Source: Bathymodiolus brooksi
Lineage: Eukaryota; Mollusca; Bivalvia; Mytilida; Modiolidae
DNA: 64,000 nt
Assembly: GCA_963680875.1 (NCBI GenBank)
Contig: OY804585.1
Location: forward strand, 41,647,414-41,711,413
Direction: 5' to 3'
Made by a program: the position numbers and the translations under genes. Numbering within the stretch: position 1 is the stretch's first letter; each line of letters opens with the position of its first letter. The notes under the pieces were generated by a model. The model saw only the letters and a list, made by a program, of their open reading frames with translations, searched no databases and was not told the DNA's origin. This document shows, piece after piece, positions 27,713 to 40,355 of the stretch.

Positions 27713-28050
27713 CATATAGTATCTGTGATAGATAAACTAGATAATAGATAAACTTGTTGTATTATATAGTATCTGTGATAGCTAGACTAGAAAATAGATA
27801 AACCTGTTATATTATATAGTATCTGTGATAGATAAACTAGATAATAGATAAACTTGTTGTATTATATATTATCTGTGATAGATAAACTAGATAATAGATA
27901 AACCTGTTGTATTATATAGTATCTGTGATAGATAAACTGAATAATAGATAAACCTGTTGTATTATATAGTATCTGTGATAGATAAACTGAATAATAGATA
28001 AACTTGTTGTATTATATAGTATCTGTGATAGATAAACTAGATAATAGATA
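27713..28050. repeat. Truncated third copy of the 8,309-bp unit
   Basis: The match at offset 8,309 continues past the copy B boundary, including GCTAGACTAGAAAATAG at 27,781 (19,472 in copy B). It breaks near 28,059, where TTGTTG replaces the TTGTTA of 19,750. Confidence 0.8.
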
Positions 28051-28454
28051 AACTTGTTGTATTATATAGTATCTGTGATAGATAAACTTGTCATATTATG
28101 TATTGTTGTATTGTATAGTATCTGTGATAGATAAACTAGATAATATATAAACTTGTTGTATTATATAGTATCTGTGATAGATAAACTAGATAATAGATAA
28201 ACTTGTTGTATTATATAGTATATGTGATAGATAAACTAGATAATAGATAAAGTTGTTGTATTGTATAGTATCTGTGATAGATAAACTAGATAATAGATAA
28301 ACCTGCTGTATCATATAGTATCTGTGACAGATAAACTAGATAATAGATAAACTTGTTGTATTATATAGTATCTGTGATAGATAAACTAGATAATAGATAA
28401 ACTTGTTGTACTATATAGTATCTGTGATAGATAAACTACATAATAGATAATCTT
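28051..28454. repeat. Short junction patch between HOR copies
   Basis: This segment starts with an anchor at 28,085, only 599 bp after the previous one at 27,486. It then runs through TGCTGTATCAT (28,30x), CTGTGACAG (28,32x, private), ACTAT and ACATAATAG units. It resembles the module after anchors such as 2,487 but in a combination not repeated elsewhere, so it marks a recombination join. Confidence 0.7.
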
Positions 28455-31400
28455 GTTGTATTATATAGTATCTGTGATAGCTAGACTAGATAATAGATAA
28501 ACCTGTTATATTATATAGTATCTGTGATAGATAAACTAGATAATAGATAAACTTGTTATATTATATATTATTAGTGATAGATAAACTAGATAATAGATAA
28601 ACCTGTTGTATTATATAGTATCTGTGATAGATAAACTGAATAATAGATAAACCTGTTGTATTATATAGTATCTGTGATAGATAAACTGAATAATAGATAA
28701 ACTTGTTGTATTATATAGTATCTGTGATAGATAAACTAGATAATAGATAAACTTGTTATATTATATAGTATCTGTGATAGATAAACTAGATAATAGATAA
28801 ACTTGTTATATTATATATTGTTGTATTGTATAGTATCCGTGATAGGTAAACTAGATAATAGATAAACATGTTGTATTATATAGTATCTGTGATAGATAAA
28901 CTGAATAATAGATAAACTTGTTGTATTATATAGTATCTGTGATAGCTAGACTAGATAATAGATAAAGTTGTTGTATTATATAGTATCTGTGATAGATAAA
29001 CTAGATAATAGATAAACTTGTTGTATTATATATTATCTGTGATAGATAAACTAGATAATAGATAACCTTGTTATATTATATATTGTTGTATTGTATAGTA
29101 TCCGTGATAGGTAAACTAGATAATAGATAAACCTGTTGTATTATATAGTATCTGTGATAGATAAACTGAATAATAGATAAACTTGTTGTATTATATAGTA
29201 TCTGTGATAGATAAACTAGATAATAGATAAACTTGTTGTATTATATAGTATCTGTGATAGATAAACTTGTCATATTATGTATTGTTGTATTGTATAGTAT
29301 CTGTGATAGATAAACTAGATAATATATAAACTTGTTGTATTATATAGTATCTGTGATAGATAAACTAGATAATATATAAACTTGTTGTATTATATAGTAT
29401 ATGTGATAGATAAACTAGATAATAGATAAAGTTGTTTTATTGTATAGTATCTGTGATAGATAAACTAGATAATAGATAAACCTGCTGTATCATATAGTAT
29501 CTGTGATAGATAAACTAGATAATAGATAAACTTGTTGTATTATATAGTATCTGTGATAGATAAACTAGATAATAGATAAACTTGTTGTACTATATAGTAT
29601 CTGTGATAGATAAACTAGATAATAGATAATCTTGTTGTATTATATAGTATCTGTGATAGATAAACTAGATAATAGATAAACTTGTTGTATTATATAGTAT
29701 CTGTAATAGCTAGACTAGATAATAGATAAAATTGTTGTATTATATAGTATCTGTGATAGATATACTAGATAATAGATAAACTTGTTGTATTATATATTAT
29801 CTGTGATAGATAAACTAGATAATAGATAACCTTGTTATATTATATATTGTTGTATTGTATAGTATCCGTGATAGGTAAACTAGATAATAGATAAACCTGT
29901 TGTATTATATAGTATCTGTGATAGATAAACTGAATAATAGATAAACTTGTTGTATTATATAGTATCTGTGATAGATAAACTAGATAATAGATTAATTTGT
30001 TATATTATATAGTATCTGTGATAGATAAACTAGATAATAGATAAACTTGTTATATTATATATTGTTGTATTGTATAGTATCCGTGATAGGTAAACTAGAT
30101 AATAGATAAACATGTTGTATTATATAGTATCTGTGATAGATAAACTGAATAATAGATAAACTTGTTGTATTATATAGTATCTGTGATAGCTAGACTAGAT
30201 AATAGATAAAGTTGTTGTATTATATAGTATCTGTGATAGATAAACTAGATAATAGATAAACTTGTTGTATTATATATTATCTGTGATAGATAAACTAGAT
30301 AATAGATAACCTTGTTATATTATATATTGTTGTATTGTATAGTATCCGTGATAGGTAAACTAGATAATAGATAAACCTGTTGTATTATATAGTATCTGTG
30401 ATAGATAAACTGAATAATAGATAAACTTGTTGTATTATATAGTATCTGTGATAGATAAACTAGATAATAGATAAACTTGTTGTATTATATAGTATCTGTG
30501 ATAGATAAACTAGATAATAGATAAACTTGTTGTATTATATATTATCTGTGATAGATAAACTAGATAATAGATAACCTTGTTATATTATATATTGTTGTAT
30601 TGTATAGTATCCGTGATAGGTAAACTAGATAATAGATAAACCTGTTGTATTATATAGTATCTGTGATAGATAAACTGAATAATAGATAAACTTGTTGTAT
30701 TATATAGTATCTGTGATAGATAAACTAGATAATAGATAAACTTGTTGTATTATATAGTATCTGTGATAGATAAACTTGTCATATTATGTATTGTTGTATT
30801 GTATAGTATCTGTGATAGATAAACTAGATAATATATAAACTTGTTGTATTATATAGTATCTGTGATAGATAAACTAGATAATAGATAAACTTGTTGTATT
30901 ATATAGTATATGTGATAGATAAACTAGATAATAGATAAAGTTGTTTTATTGTATAGTATCTGTGATAGATAAACTAGATAATAGATAAACCTGCTGTATC
31001 ATATAGTATCTGTGATAGATAAACTAGATAATAGATAAACTTGTTGTATTATATAGTATCTGTGATAGATAAACTAGATAATAGATAAACTTGTTGTACT
31101 ATATAGTATCTGTGATAGATAAACTAGATAATAGATAATCTTGTTGTATTATATAGTATCTGTGATAGATAAACTAGATAATAGATAAACTTGTTGTATT
31201 ATATAGTATCTGTAATAGCTAGACTAGATAATAGATAAAATTGTTGTATTATATAGTATCTGTGATAGATATACTAGATAATAGATAAACTTGTTGTATT
31301 ATATATTATCTGTGATAGATAAACTAGATAATAGATAACCTTGTTATATTATATATTGTTGTATTGTATAGTATCCGTGATAGGTAAACTAGATAATAGA

Positions 31401-33793
31401 TAAACCTGTTGTATTATATAGTATCTGTGATAGATAAACTGAATAATAGATAAACTTGTTGTATTATATAGTATCTGTGATAGATAAACTAGATAATAGA
31501 TAAATTTGTTATATTATATAGTATCTGTGATAGATAAACTAGATAATAGATAAACTTGTTATATTATATATTGTTGTATTGTATAGTATCCGTGATAGGT
31601 AAACTAGATAATAGATAAACATGTTGTATTATATAGTATCTGTGATAGATAAACTGAATAATAGATAAACTTGTTGTATTATATAGTATCTGTGATAGCT
31701 AGACTAGATAATAGATAAAGTTGTTGTATTATATAGTATCTGTGATAGATAAACTAGATAATAGATAAACTTGTTGTATTATATATTATCTGTGATAGAT
31801 AAACTAGATAATAGATAACCTTGTTATATTATATATTGTTGTATTGTATAGTATCCGTGATAGGTAAACTAGATAATAGATAAACCTGTTGTATTATATA
31901 GTATCTGTGATAGATAAACTGAATAATAGATAAACTTGTTGTATTATATAGTATCTGTGATAGATAAACTAGATAATAGATAAACTTGTTGTATTATATA
32001 GTATCTGTGATAGATAAACTAGATAATAGATAAACTTGTTGTATTATATAGTATCTGTGATAGATAAACTTGTCATATTATGGATTGTTGTATTGTATAG
32101 TATCTGTGATAGATAAACTAGATAATATATAAACTTGTTGTATTATATAGTATCTGTGATAGATAAACTAGATAATAGATAAACTGTTTGCATTATATAG
32201 TATATGTGATAGATAAACTAGATAATAGATAAAGTTGTTGTATTGTATAGTATCTGTGATAGATAAACTAGATAATAGATAAACCTGCTGTATCATATAG
32301 TATCTGTGATAGATAAACTAGATAATAGATAAACTTGTTGTATTATATAGTATCTGTGATAGCTAGACTAGAAAATAGATAAACCTGTTATATTATATAG
32401 TATCTGTGATAGATAAACTAGATAATAGATAAACTTGTTGTATTATATATTATCTGTGATAGATAAACTAGATAATAGATAAACCTGTTGTATTATATAG
32501 TATCTGTGATAGATAAACTGAATAATAGATAAACCTGTTGTATTATATAGTATCTGTGATAGATAAACTGAATAATAGATAAACTTGTTGTATTATATAG
32601 TATCTGTGATAGATAAACTAGATAATAGATAAACTTGTTATATTATATAGTATCTGTGATAGATAAACTAGATAATAGATAAACTTGTTATATTATATAT
32701 TGTTGTATTGTATAGTATCCGTGATAGGTAAATTAGATAATAGATAAACATGTTGTATTATATAGTATCCGTGATAGGTAAACTAGATAATAGATAAACA
32801 TGTTGTATTATATAGTATCTGTGATAGATAAACTGAATAATAGATAAACTTGTTGTATTATATAGTATCTGTGATAGCTAGACCAGATAATAGATAAAGT
32901 TGTTGTATTATATAGTATCTGTGATAGATAAACTAGATAATAGATAAACTTGTTGTATTATATATTATCTGTGATAGATAAACTAGATAATAGATAACCT
33001 TGTTATATTATATATTGTTGTATTGTATAGTATCCGTGATAGGTAAACTAGATAATAGATAAACCTGTTGTATTATATAGTATCTGTGATAGATAAACTG
33101 AATAATAGATAAACTTGTTGTATTATATAGTATCTGTGATAGATAAACTAGATAATAGATAAACTTGTTGTATTATATAGTATCTGTGATAGATAAACTT
33201 GTCATATTATGTATTGTTGTATTGTATAGTATCTGTGATAGATAAACTGAATAATAGATAAACTTGTTGTATTATATAGTATCTGTGATAGATAAACTAG
33301 ATAATAGATAAATTTGTTATATTATATAGTATCTGTGATAGATAAACTAGATAATAGATAAACTTGTTATATTATATATTGTTGTATTGTATAGTATCCG
33401 TGATAGGTAAACTAGATAATAGATAAACATGTTGTATTATATAGTATCTGTGATAGATAAACTGAATAATAGATAAACTTGTTGTATTATATAGTATGTG
33501 TGATAGCTAGACTAGATAATAGATAAAGTTGTTGTATTATATAGTATCTGTGATAGATAAACTAGATAATAGATAAACTTGTTGTATTATATATTATCTG
33601 TGATAGATAAACTAGATAATAGATAACCTTGTTATATTATATATTGTTGTATTGTATAGTATCCGTGATAGGTAAACTAGATAATAGATAAACCTGTTGT
33701 ATTATATAGTATCTGTGATAGATAAACTGAATAATAGATAAACTTGTTGTATTATATAGTATCTGTGATAGATAAACTAGATAATAGATAAAC
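28455..33793. repeat. Partial HOR copy, offset 12,890 from 15.56-20.90 kb
   Basis: Anchors 29,264, 30,773, 32,067 and 33,196 (spacings 1509, 1294, 1129) repeat 16,374, 17,883, 19,177 and 20,306 at +12,890, and repeat 24,683 onward at +4,581. TATTAGTGATAG at 28,571 pairs with 23,990. Differences include AATTAG at 32,731 (AACTAG at 19,841) and TTGTATAG at ~33,226 instead of the TTGTACAG of copies A and B. It ends where copy A has an extra ACTATTTG monomer at about 20,905. Confidence 0.87.
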
Positions 33794-34530
33794 TTGTTGT
33801 ATTATATAGTATCTGTGATAGATAAACTTGTCATATTATGTATTGTTGTATTGTATAGTATCTGTGATAGATAAACTAGATAATATATAAACTTGTTGTA
33901 TTATATAGTATCTGTGATAGATAAACTAGATAATAGATAAACTTGTTGTATTATATAGTATATGTGATAGATAAACTAGATAATAGATAAAGTTGTTTTA
34001 TTGTATAGTATCTGTGATAGATAAATTAGATAATAGATAAACCTGCTGTATCATATAGTATCTGTGATAGATAAACTAGATAATAGATAAACTTGTTGTA
34101 TTATATAGTATCTGTGATAGATAAACTAGATAATAGATAAACTTGTTGTACTATATAGTATCTGTGATAGATAAACTAGATAATAGATAATCTTGTTGTA
34201 TTATATAGTATCTGTGATAGATAAACTTGTTGTATTATATAGTATCTGTAATAGCTAGACTAGATAATAGATAAAATTGTTGTATTATATAGTATCTGTG
34301 ATAGATATACTAGATAATAGATAAACTTGTTGTATTATATATTATCTGTGATAGATAAACTAGATAATAGATAACCTTGTTATATTATATATTGTTGTAT
34401 TGTATAGTATCCGTGATAGGTAAACTAGATAATAGATAAACCTGTTGTATTATATAGTATCTGTGATAGATAAACTGAATAATAGATAAACTTGTTGTAT
34501 TATATAGTATCTGTGATAGCTAGACTAGAT
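33006..34530. repeat. Segment duplicated at offset 3,416, copy 1
   Basis: It matches 36,422-37,940. Anchors 33,196 and 33,825 pair with 36,612 and 37,241. The rare AATTAG at 34,024 pairs with 37,440, and a 34-bp deleted unit at 34,224 pairs with one at 37,640. That short unit is of different origin from the 2,986 type, since it joins AAACTTGTTG rather than AACCTGTTATATTG. The copies part near 34,530, where GCTAGACTAG and GCTAGACCAG differ. The first ~790 bp overlap the end of the previous block. Confidence 0.83.
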
Positions 34531-36421
34531 AATAGATAAACCTGCTGTATCATATAGTATCTGTGATAGATAAACTAGATAATAGATAAACTTGTTGTAT
34601 TATATATTATCTGTGATAGATAAACTAGATAATAGATAACCTTGTTATATTATATATTGTTGTATTGTATAGTATCCGTGATAGGTAAACTAGATAATAG
34701 ATAAACCTGTTGTATTATATAGTATCTGTGATAGATAAACTGAATAATAGATAAACTTGTTGTATTATATAGTATCCGTGATAGGTAAACTAGATAATAG
34801 ATAAACCTGTTGTATTATATAGTATCTGTGATAGATAAACTGAATAATAGATAAACTTGTTGTATTATATAGTATCTGTGATAGATAAACTAGATAATAG
34901 ATAAACTTGTTGTATTATATAGTATCTGTGATAGATAAACTTGTCATATTATGTATTGTTGTATTGTATAGTATCTGTGATAGATAAACTAGATAATATA
35001 TAAACTTGTTGTATTATATAGTATCTGTGATAGATAAACTAGATAATAGATAAACTTGTTGTATTATATAGTATATGTGATAGATAAACTAGATAATAGA
35101 TAAAGTTGTTTTATTGTATAGTATCTGTGATAGATAAACTAGATAATAGATAAACCTGCTGTATCATATAGTATCTGTGATAGATAAACTAGATAATAGA
35201 TAAACTTGTTGTATTATATATTATCTGTGATAGATAAACTAGATAATAGATAACCTTGTTATATTATATATTGTTGTATTGTATAGTATCCGTGATATGT
35301 AAACTAGATAATAGATAAACCTGTTGTATTATATAGTATCTGTGATAGATAAACTGAATAATAGATAAACTTGTTGTATTATATAGTATCTGTGATAGCT
35401 AGACCAGATAATAGATAATCTTGTTGTATTATATAGTATCTGTGATAGATAAACTAGATAATAGATAAACTTGTTGTATTATATAGTATCTGTAATAGCT
35501 AGACTAGATAATAGATAAAATTGTTGTATTATATAGTATCTGTGATAGATATACTAGATAATAGATAAACTTGTTGTATTATATATTATCTGTGATAGAT
35601 AAACTAGATAATAGATAACCTTGTTATATTATATATTGTTGTATTGTATAGTATCCGTGATAGGTAAACTAGATAATAGATAAACCTGTTGTATTATATA
35701 GTATCTGTGATAGATAAACTGAATAATAGATAAACTTGTTGTATTATATAGTATCTGTGATAGATAAACTAGATAATAGATAAATTTGTTATATTATATA
35801 GTATCTGTGATAGATAAACTAGATAATAGATAAATTTGTTATATTATATAGTATCTGTGATAGATAAACTAGATAATAGATAAACCTGTTGTATTATATA
35901 GTATCTGTGATAGATAAACTGAATAATAGATAAACCTGTTGTATTATATAGTATCTGTGATAGATAAACTGAATAATAGATAAACTTGTTGTATTATATA
36001 GTATCTGTGATAGATAAACTAGATAATAGATAAACTTGTTATATTATATAGTATCTGTGATAGATAAACTAGATAATAGATAAACTTGTTATATTATATA
36101 TTGTTGTATTGTATAGTATCCGTGATAGGTAAATTAGATAATAGATAAACATGTTGTATTATATAGTATCCGTGATAGGTAAACTAGATAATAGATAAAC
36201 ATGTTGTATTATATAGTATCTGTGATAGATAAACTGAATAATAGATAAACTTGTTGTATTATATAGTATCTGTGATAGCTAGACCAGATAATAGATAAAG
36301 TTGTTGTATTATATATTGTTGTATTGTATAGTATCCGTGATAGGTAAACTAGATAATAGATAAACCTGTTGTATTATATAGTATCTGTGATAGATAAACT
36401 GAATAATAGATAAACTTGTTG
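34531..36421. repeat. Patchwork segment with several hybrid joins
   Basis: This is the least regular part of the array. It has TGCTGTATCAT following GCTAGAC (34,52x-34,55x), a CpG unit of 50 bp instead of 65 bp (34,77x), a GATATGTAAAC variant (35,29x) and GCTAGACCAG joined to AATCTTG (35,40x). It also has two AAATTTGTTA units in a row (35,77x and 35,82x) and two 65-bp-type halves joined to TTGTTG (36,301 and 36,416). It contains one anchor, at 34,938. I read it as several unequal-exchange products side by side. Confidence 0.72.
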
Positions 36422-37940
36422 TATTATATATTGTTGTATTGTATAGTATCCGTGATAGGTAAACTAGATAATAGATAAACCTGTTGTATTATATAGTATC
36501 TGTGATAGATAAACTGAATAATAGATAAACTTGTTGTATTATATAGTATCTGTGATAGATAAACTAGATAATAGATAAACTTGTTGTATTATATAGTATC
36601 TGTGATAGATAAACTTGTCATATTATGTATTGTTGTATTGTATAGTATCTGTGATAGATAAACTGAATAATAGATAAACTTGTTGTATTATATAGTATCT
36701 GTGATAGATAAACTAGATAATAGATAAATTTGTTATATTATATAGTATCTGTGATAGATAAACTAGATAATAGATAAACTTGTTATATTATATATTGTTG
36801 TATTGTATAGTATCCGTGATAGGTAAACTAGATAATAGATAAACATGTTGTATTATATAGTATCTGTGATAGATAAACTGAATAATAGATAAACTTGTTG
36901 TATTATATAGTATGTGTGATAGCTAGACTAGATAATAGATAAAGTTGTTGTATTATATAGTATCTGTGATAGATAAACTAGATAATAAATAAACTTGTTG
37001 TATTATATATTATCTGTGATAGATAAACTAGATAATAGATAACCTTGTTATATTATATATTGTTGTATTGTATAGTATCCGTGATAGGTAAACTAGATAA
37101 TAGATAAACCTGTTGTATTATATAGTATCTGTGATAGATAAACTGAATAATAGATAAACTTGTTGTATTATATAGTATCTGTGATAGATAAACTAGATAA
37201 TAGATAAACTTGTTGTATTATATAGTATCTGTGATAGATAAACTTGTCATATTATGTATTGTTGTATTGTATAGTATCTGTGATAGATAAACTAGATAAT
37301 ATATAAACTTGTTGTATTATATAGTATCTGTGATAGATAAACTAGATAATAGATAAACTTGTTGTATTATATAGTATATGTGATAGATAAACTAGATAAT
37401 AGATAAAGTTGTTTTATTGTATAGTATCTGTGATAGATAAATTAGATAATAGATAAACCTGCTGTATCATATAGTATCTGTGATAGATAAACTAGATAAT
37501 AGATAAACTTGTTGTATTATATAGTATCTGTGATAGATAAACTAGATAATAGATAAACTTGTTGTACTATATAGTATCTGTGATAGATAAACTAGATAAT
37601 AGATAATCTTGTTGTATTATATAGTATCTGTGATAGATAAACTTGTTGTATTATATAGTATCTGTAATAGCTAGACTAGATAATAGATAAAATTGTTGTA
37701 TTATATAGTATCTGTGATAGATATACTAGATAATAGATAAACTTGTTGTATTATATATTATCTGTGATAGATAAACTAGATAATAGATAACCTTGTTATA
37801 TTATATATTGTTGTATTGTATAGTATCCGTGATAGGTAAACTAGATAATAGATAAACCTGTTGTATTATATAGTATCTGTGATAGATAAACTGAATAATA
37901 GATAAACTTGTTGTATTATATAGTATCTGTGATAGCTAGA
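36422..37940. repeat. Segment duplicated at offset 3,416, copy 2
   Basis: This is the second copy of 33,006-34,530, with anchors at 36,612 and 37,241 (629 bp apart). It shares the AATTAG variant (37,440) and the short unit at 37,640. A private variant is AATAAATAAAC at about 36,985. Confidence 0.83.
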
Positions 37941-40355
37941 CCAGATAATAGATAAAGTTGTTGTATTATATAGTATCTGTGATAGATAAACTAGATAATA
38001 GATAAACTTGTTGTATTATATATTATCTGTGATAGATAAACTAGATAATAGATAACCTTGTTATATTATATATTGTTGTATTGTATAGTATCCGTGATAG
38101 GTAAACTAGATAATAGATAAACCTGTTGTATTATATAGTATCTGTGATAGATAAACTGAATAATAGATAAACTTGTTGTATTATATAGTATCTGTGATAG
38201 ATAAACTAGATAATAGATAAACTTGTTGTATTATATAGTATCTGTGATAGACAAACTTGTCATATTATGTATTGTTGTATTGTATAGTATCTGTGATAGA
38301 TAAACTGAATAATAGATAAACTTGTTGTATTATATAGTATCTGTGATAGATAAACTAGATAATAGATAAATTTGTTATATTATATAGTATCTGTGATAGA
38401 TAAACTAGATAATAGATAAACTTGTTATATTATATATTGTTGTATTGTATAGTATCCGTGATAGGTAAACTAGATAATAGATAAACATGTTGTATTATAT
38501 AGTATCTGTGATAGATAAACTGAATAATAGATAAACTTGTTGTATTATATAGTATGTGTGATAGCTAGACTAGATAATAGATAAAGTTGTTGTATTATAT
38601 AGTATCTGTGATAGATAAACTAGATAATAGATAAACTTGTTGTATTATATATTATCTGTGATAGATAAACTAGATAATAGATAACCTTGTTATATTATAT
38701 ATTGTTGTATTGTATAGTATCCGTGATAGGTAAACTAGATAATAGATAAACCTGTTGTATTATATAGTATCTGTGATAGATAAACTGAATAATAGATAAA
38801 CTTGTTGTATTATATAGTATCTGTGATAGATAAACTAGATAATAGATAAACTTGTTGTATTATATAGTATCTGTGATAGATAAACTTGTCATATTATGTA
38901 TTGTTGTATTGTATAGTATCTGTGATAGATAAACTAGATAATATATAAACTTGTTGTATTATATAGTATCTGTGATAGATAAACTAGATAATAGATAAAC
39001 TTGTTGTATTATATATTATATGTGATAGATAAACTAGATAATAGATAAAGTTGTTTTATTGTATAGTATCTGTGATAGATAAACTAGATAATAGATAAAC
39101 CTGCTGTATCATATAGTATCTGTGATAGATAAACTAGATAATAGATAAACTTGTTGTATTATATAGTATCTGTGATAGATAAACTAGATAATAGATAAAC
39201 TTGTTGTACTATATAGTATCTGTGATAGATAAACTAGATAATAGATAATCTTGTTGTATTATATAGTATCTGTGATAGATAAACTAGATAATAGATAAAC
39301 TTGTTGTATTATATAGTATCTGTAATAGCTAGACTAGATAATAGATAAAATTGTTGTATTATATAGTATCTGTGATAGATATACTAGATAATAGATAAAC
39401 TTGTTGTATTATATATTATCTGTGATAGATAAACTAGATAATAGATAACCTTGTTATATTATATATTGTTGTATTGTATAGTATCCGTGATAGGTAAACT
39501 AGATAATAGATAAACCTGTTGTATTATATAGTATCTGTGATAGATAAACTGAATAATAGATAAACTTGTTGTATTATATAGTATCTGTGATAGATAAACT
39601 AGATAATAGATAAATTTGTTATATTATATAGTATCTGTGATAGATAAACTAGATAATAGATAAACTTGTTATATTATATATTGTTGTATTGTATAGTATC
39701 CGTGATAGGTAAACTAGATAATAGATAAACATGTTGTATTATATAGTATCTGTGATAGATAAACTGAATAATAGATAAACTTGTTGTATTATATAGTATC
39801 TGTGATAGCTAGACTAGATAATAGATAAAGTTGTTGTATTATATAGTATCTGTGATAGATAAACTAGATAATAGATAAACTTGTTGTATTATATATTATC
39901 TGTGATAGATAAACTAGATAATAGATAACCTTGTTATATTATATATTGTTTTATTGTATAGTATCCGTGATAGGTAAACTAGATAATAGATAAACCTGTT
40001 GTATTATATAGTATCTGTGATAGATAAACTGAATAATAGATAAACTTGTTGTATTATATAGTATCTGTGATAGATAAACTAGATAATAGATAAACTTGTT
40101 GTATTATATAGTATCTGTGATAGATAAACTAGATAATAGATAAACTTGTTGTATTATATAGTATCTGTGATAGATAAACTTGTCATATTATGTATTGTTG
40201 TATTGTATAGTATCTGTGATAGATAAACTAGATAATATATAAACTTGTTGTATTATATAGTATCTGTGATAGATAAAGTAGATAATAGATAAACTGTTTG
40301 CATTATATAGTATATGTGATAGATAAACTAGATAATAGATAAAGTTGTTGTATTG
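37941..40355. repeat. HOR fragments with offsets 5,058 and 8,110
   Basis: From about 37,93x to 38,88x the sequence follows 32,87x-33,83x (GCTAGACCAG at 37,935 pairs with 32,877; spacing 629). From anchor 38,883 it follows 30,773 onward (spacing 1,294 to 40,177). Private changes are GACAAACTTG near 38,251, a TATTATATG unit near 39,015 and a C-to-G change at 40,278. The last of these removes a minus-strand TAG. Confidence 0.8.
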
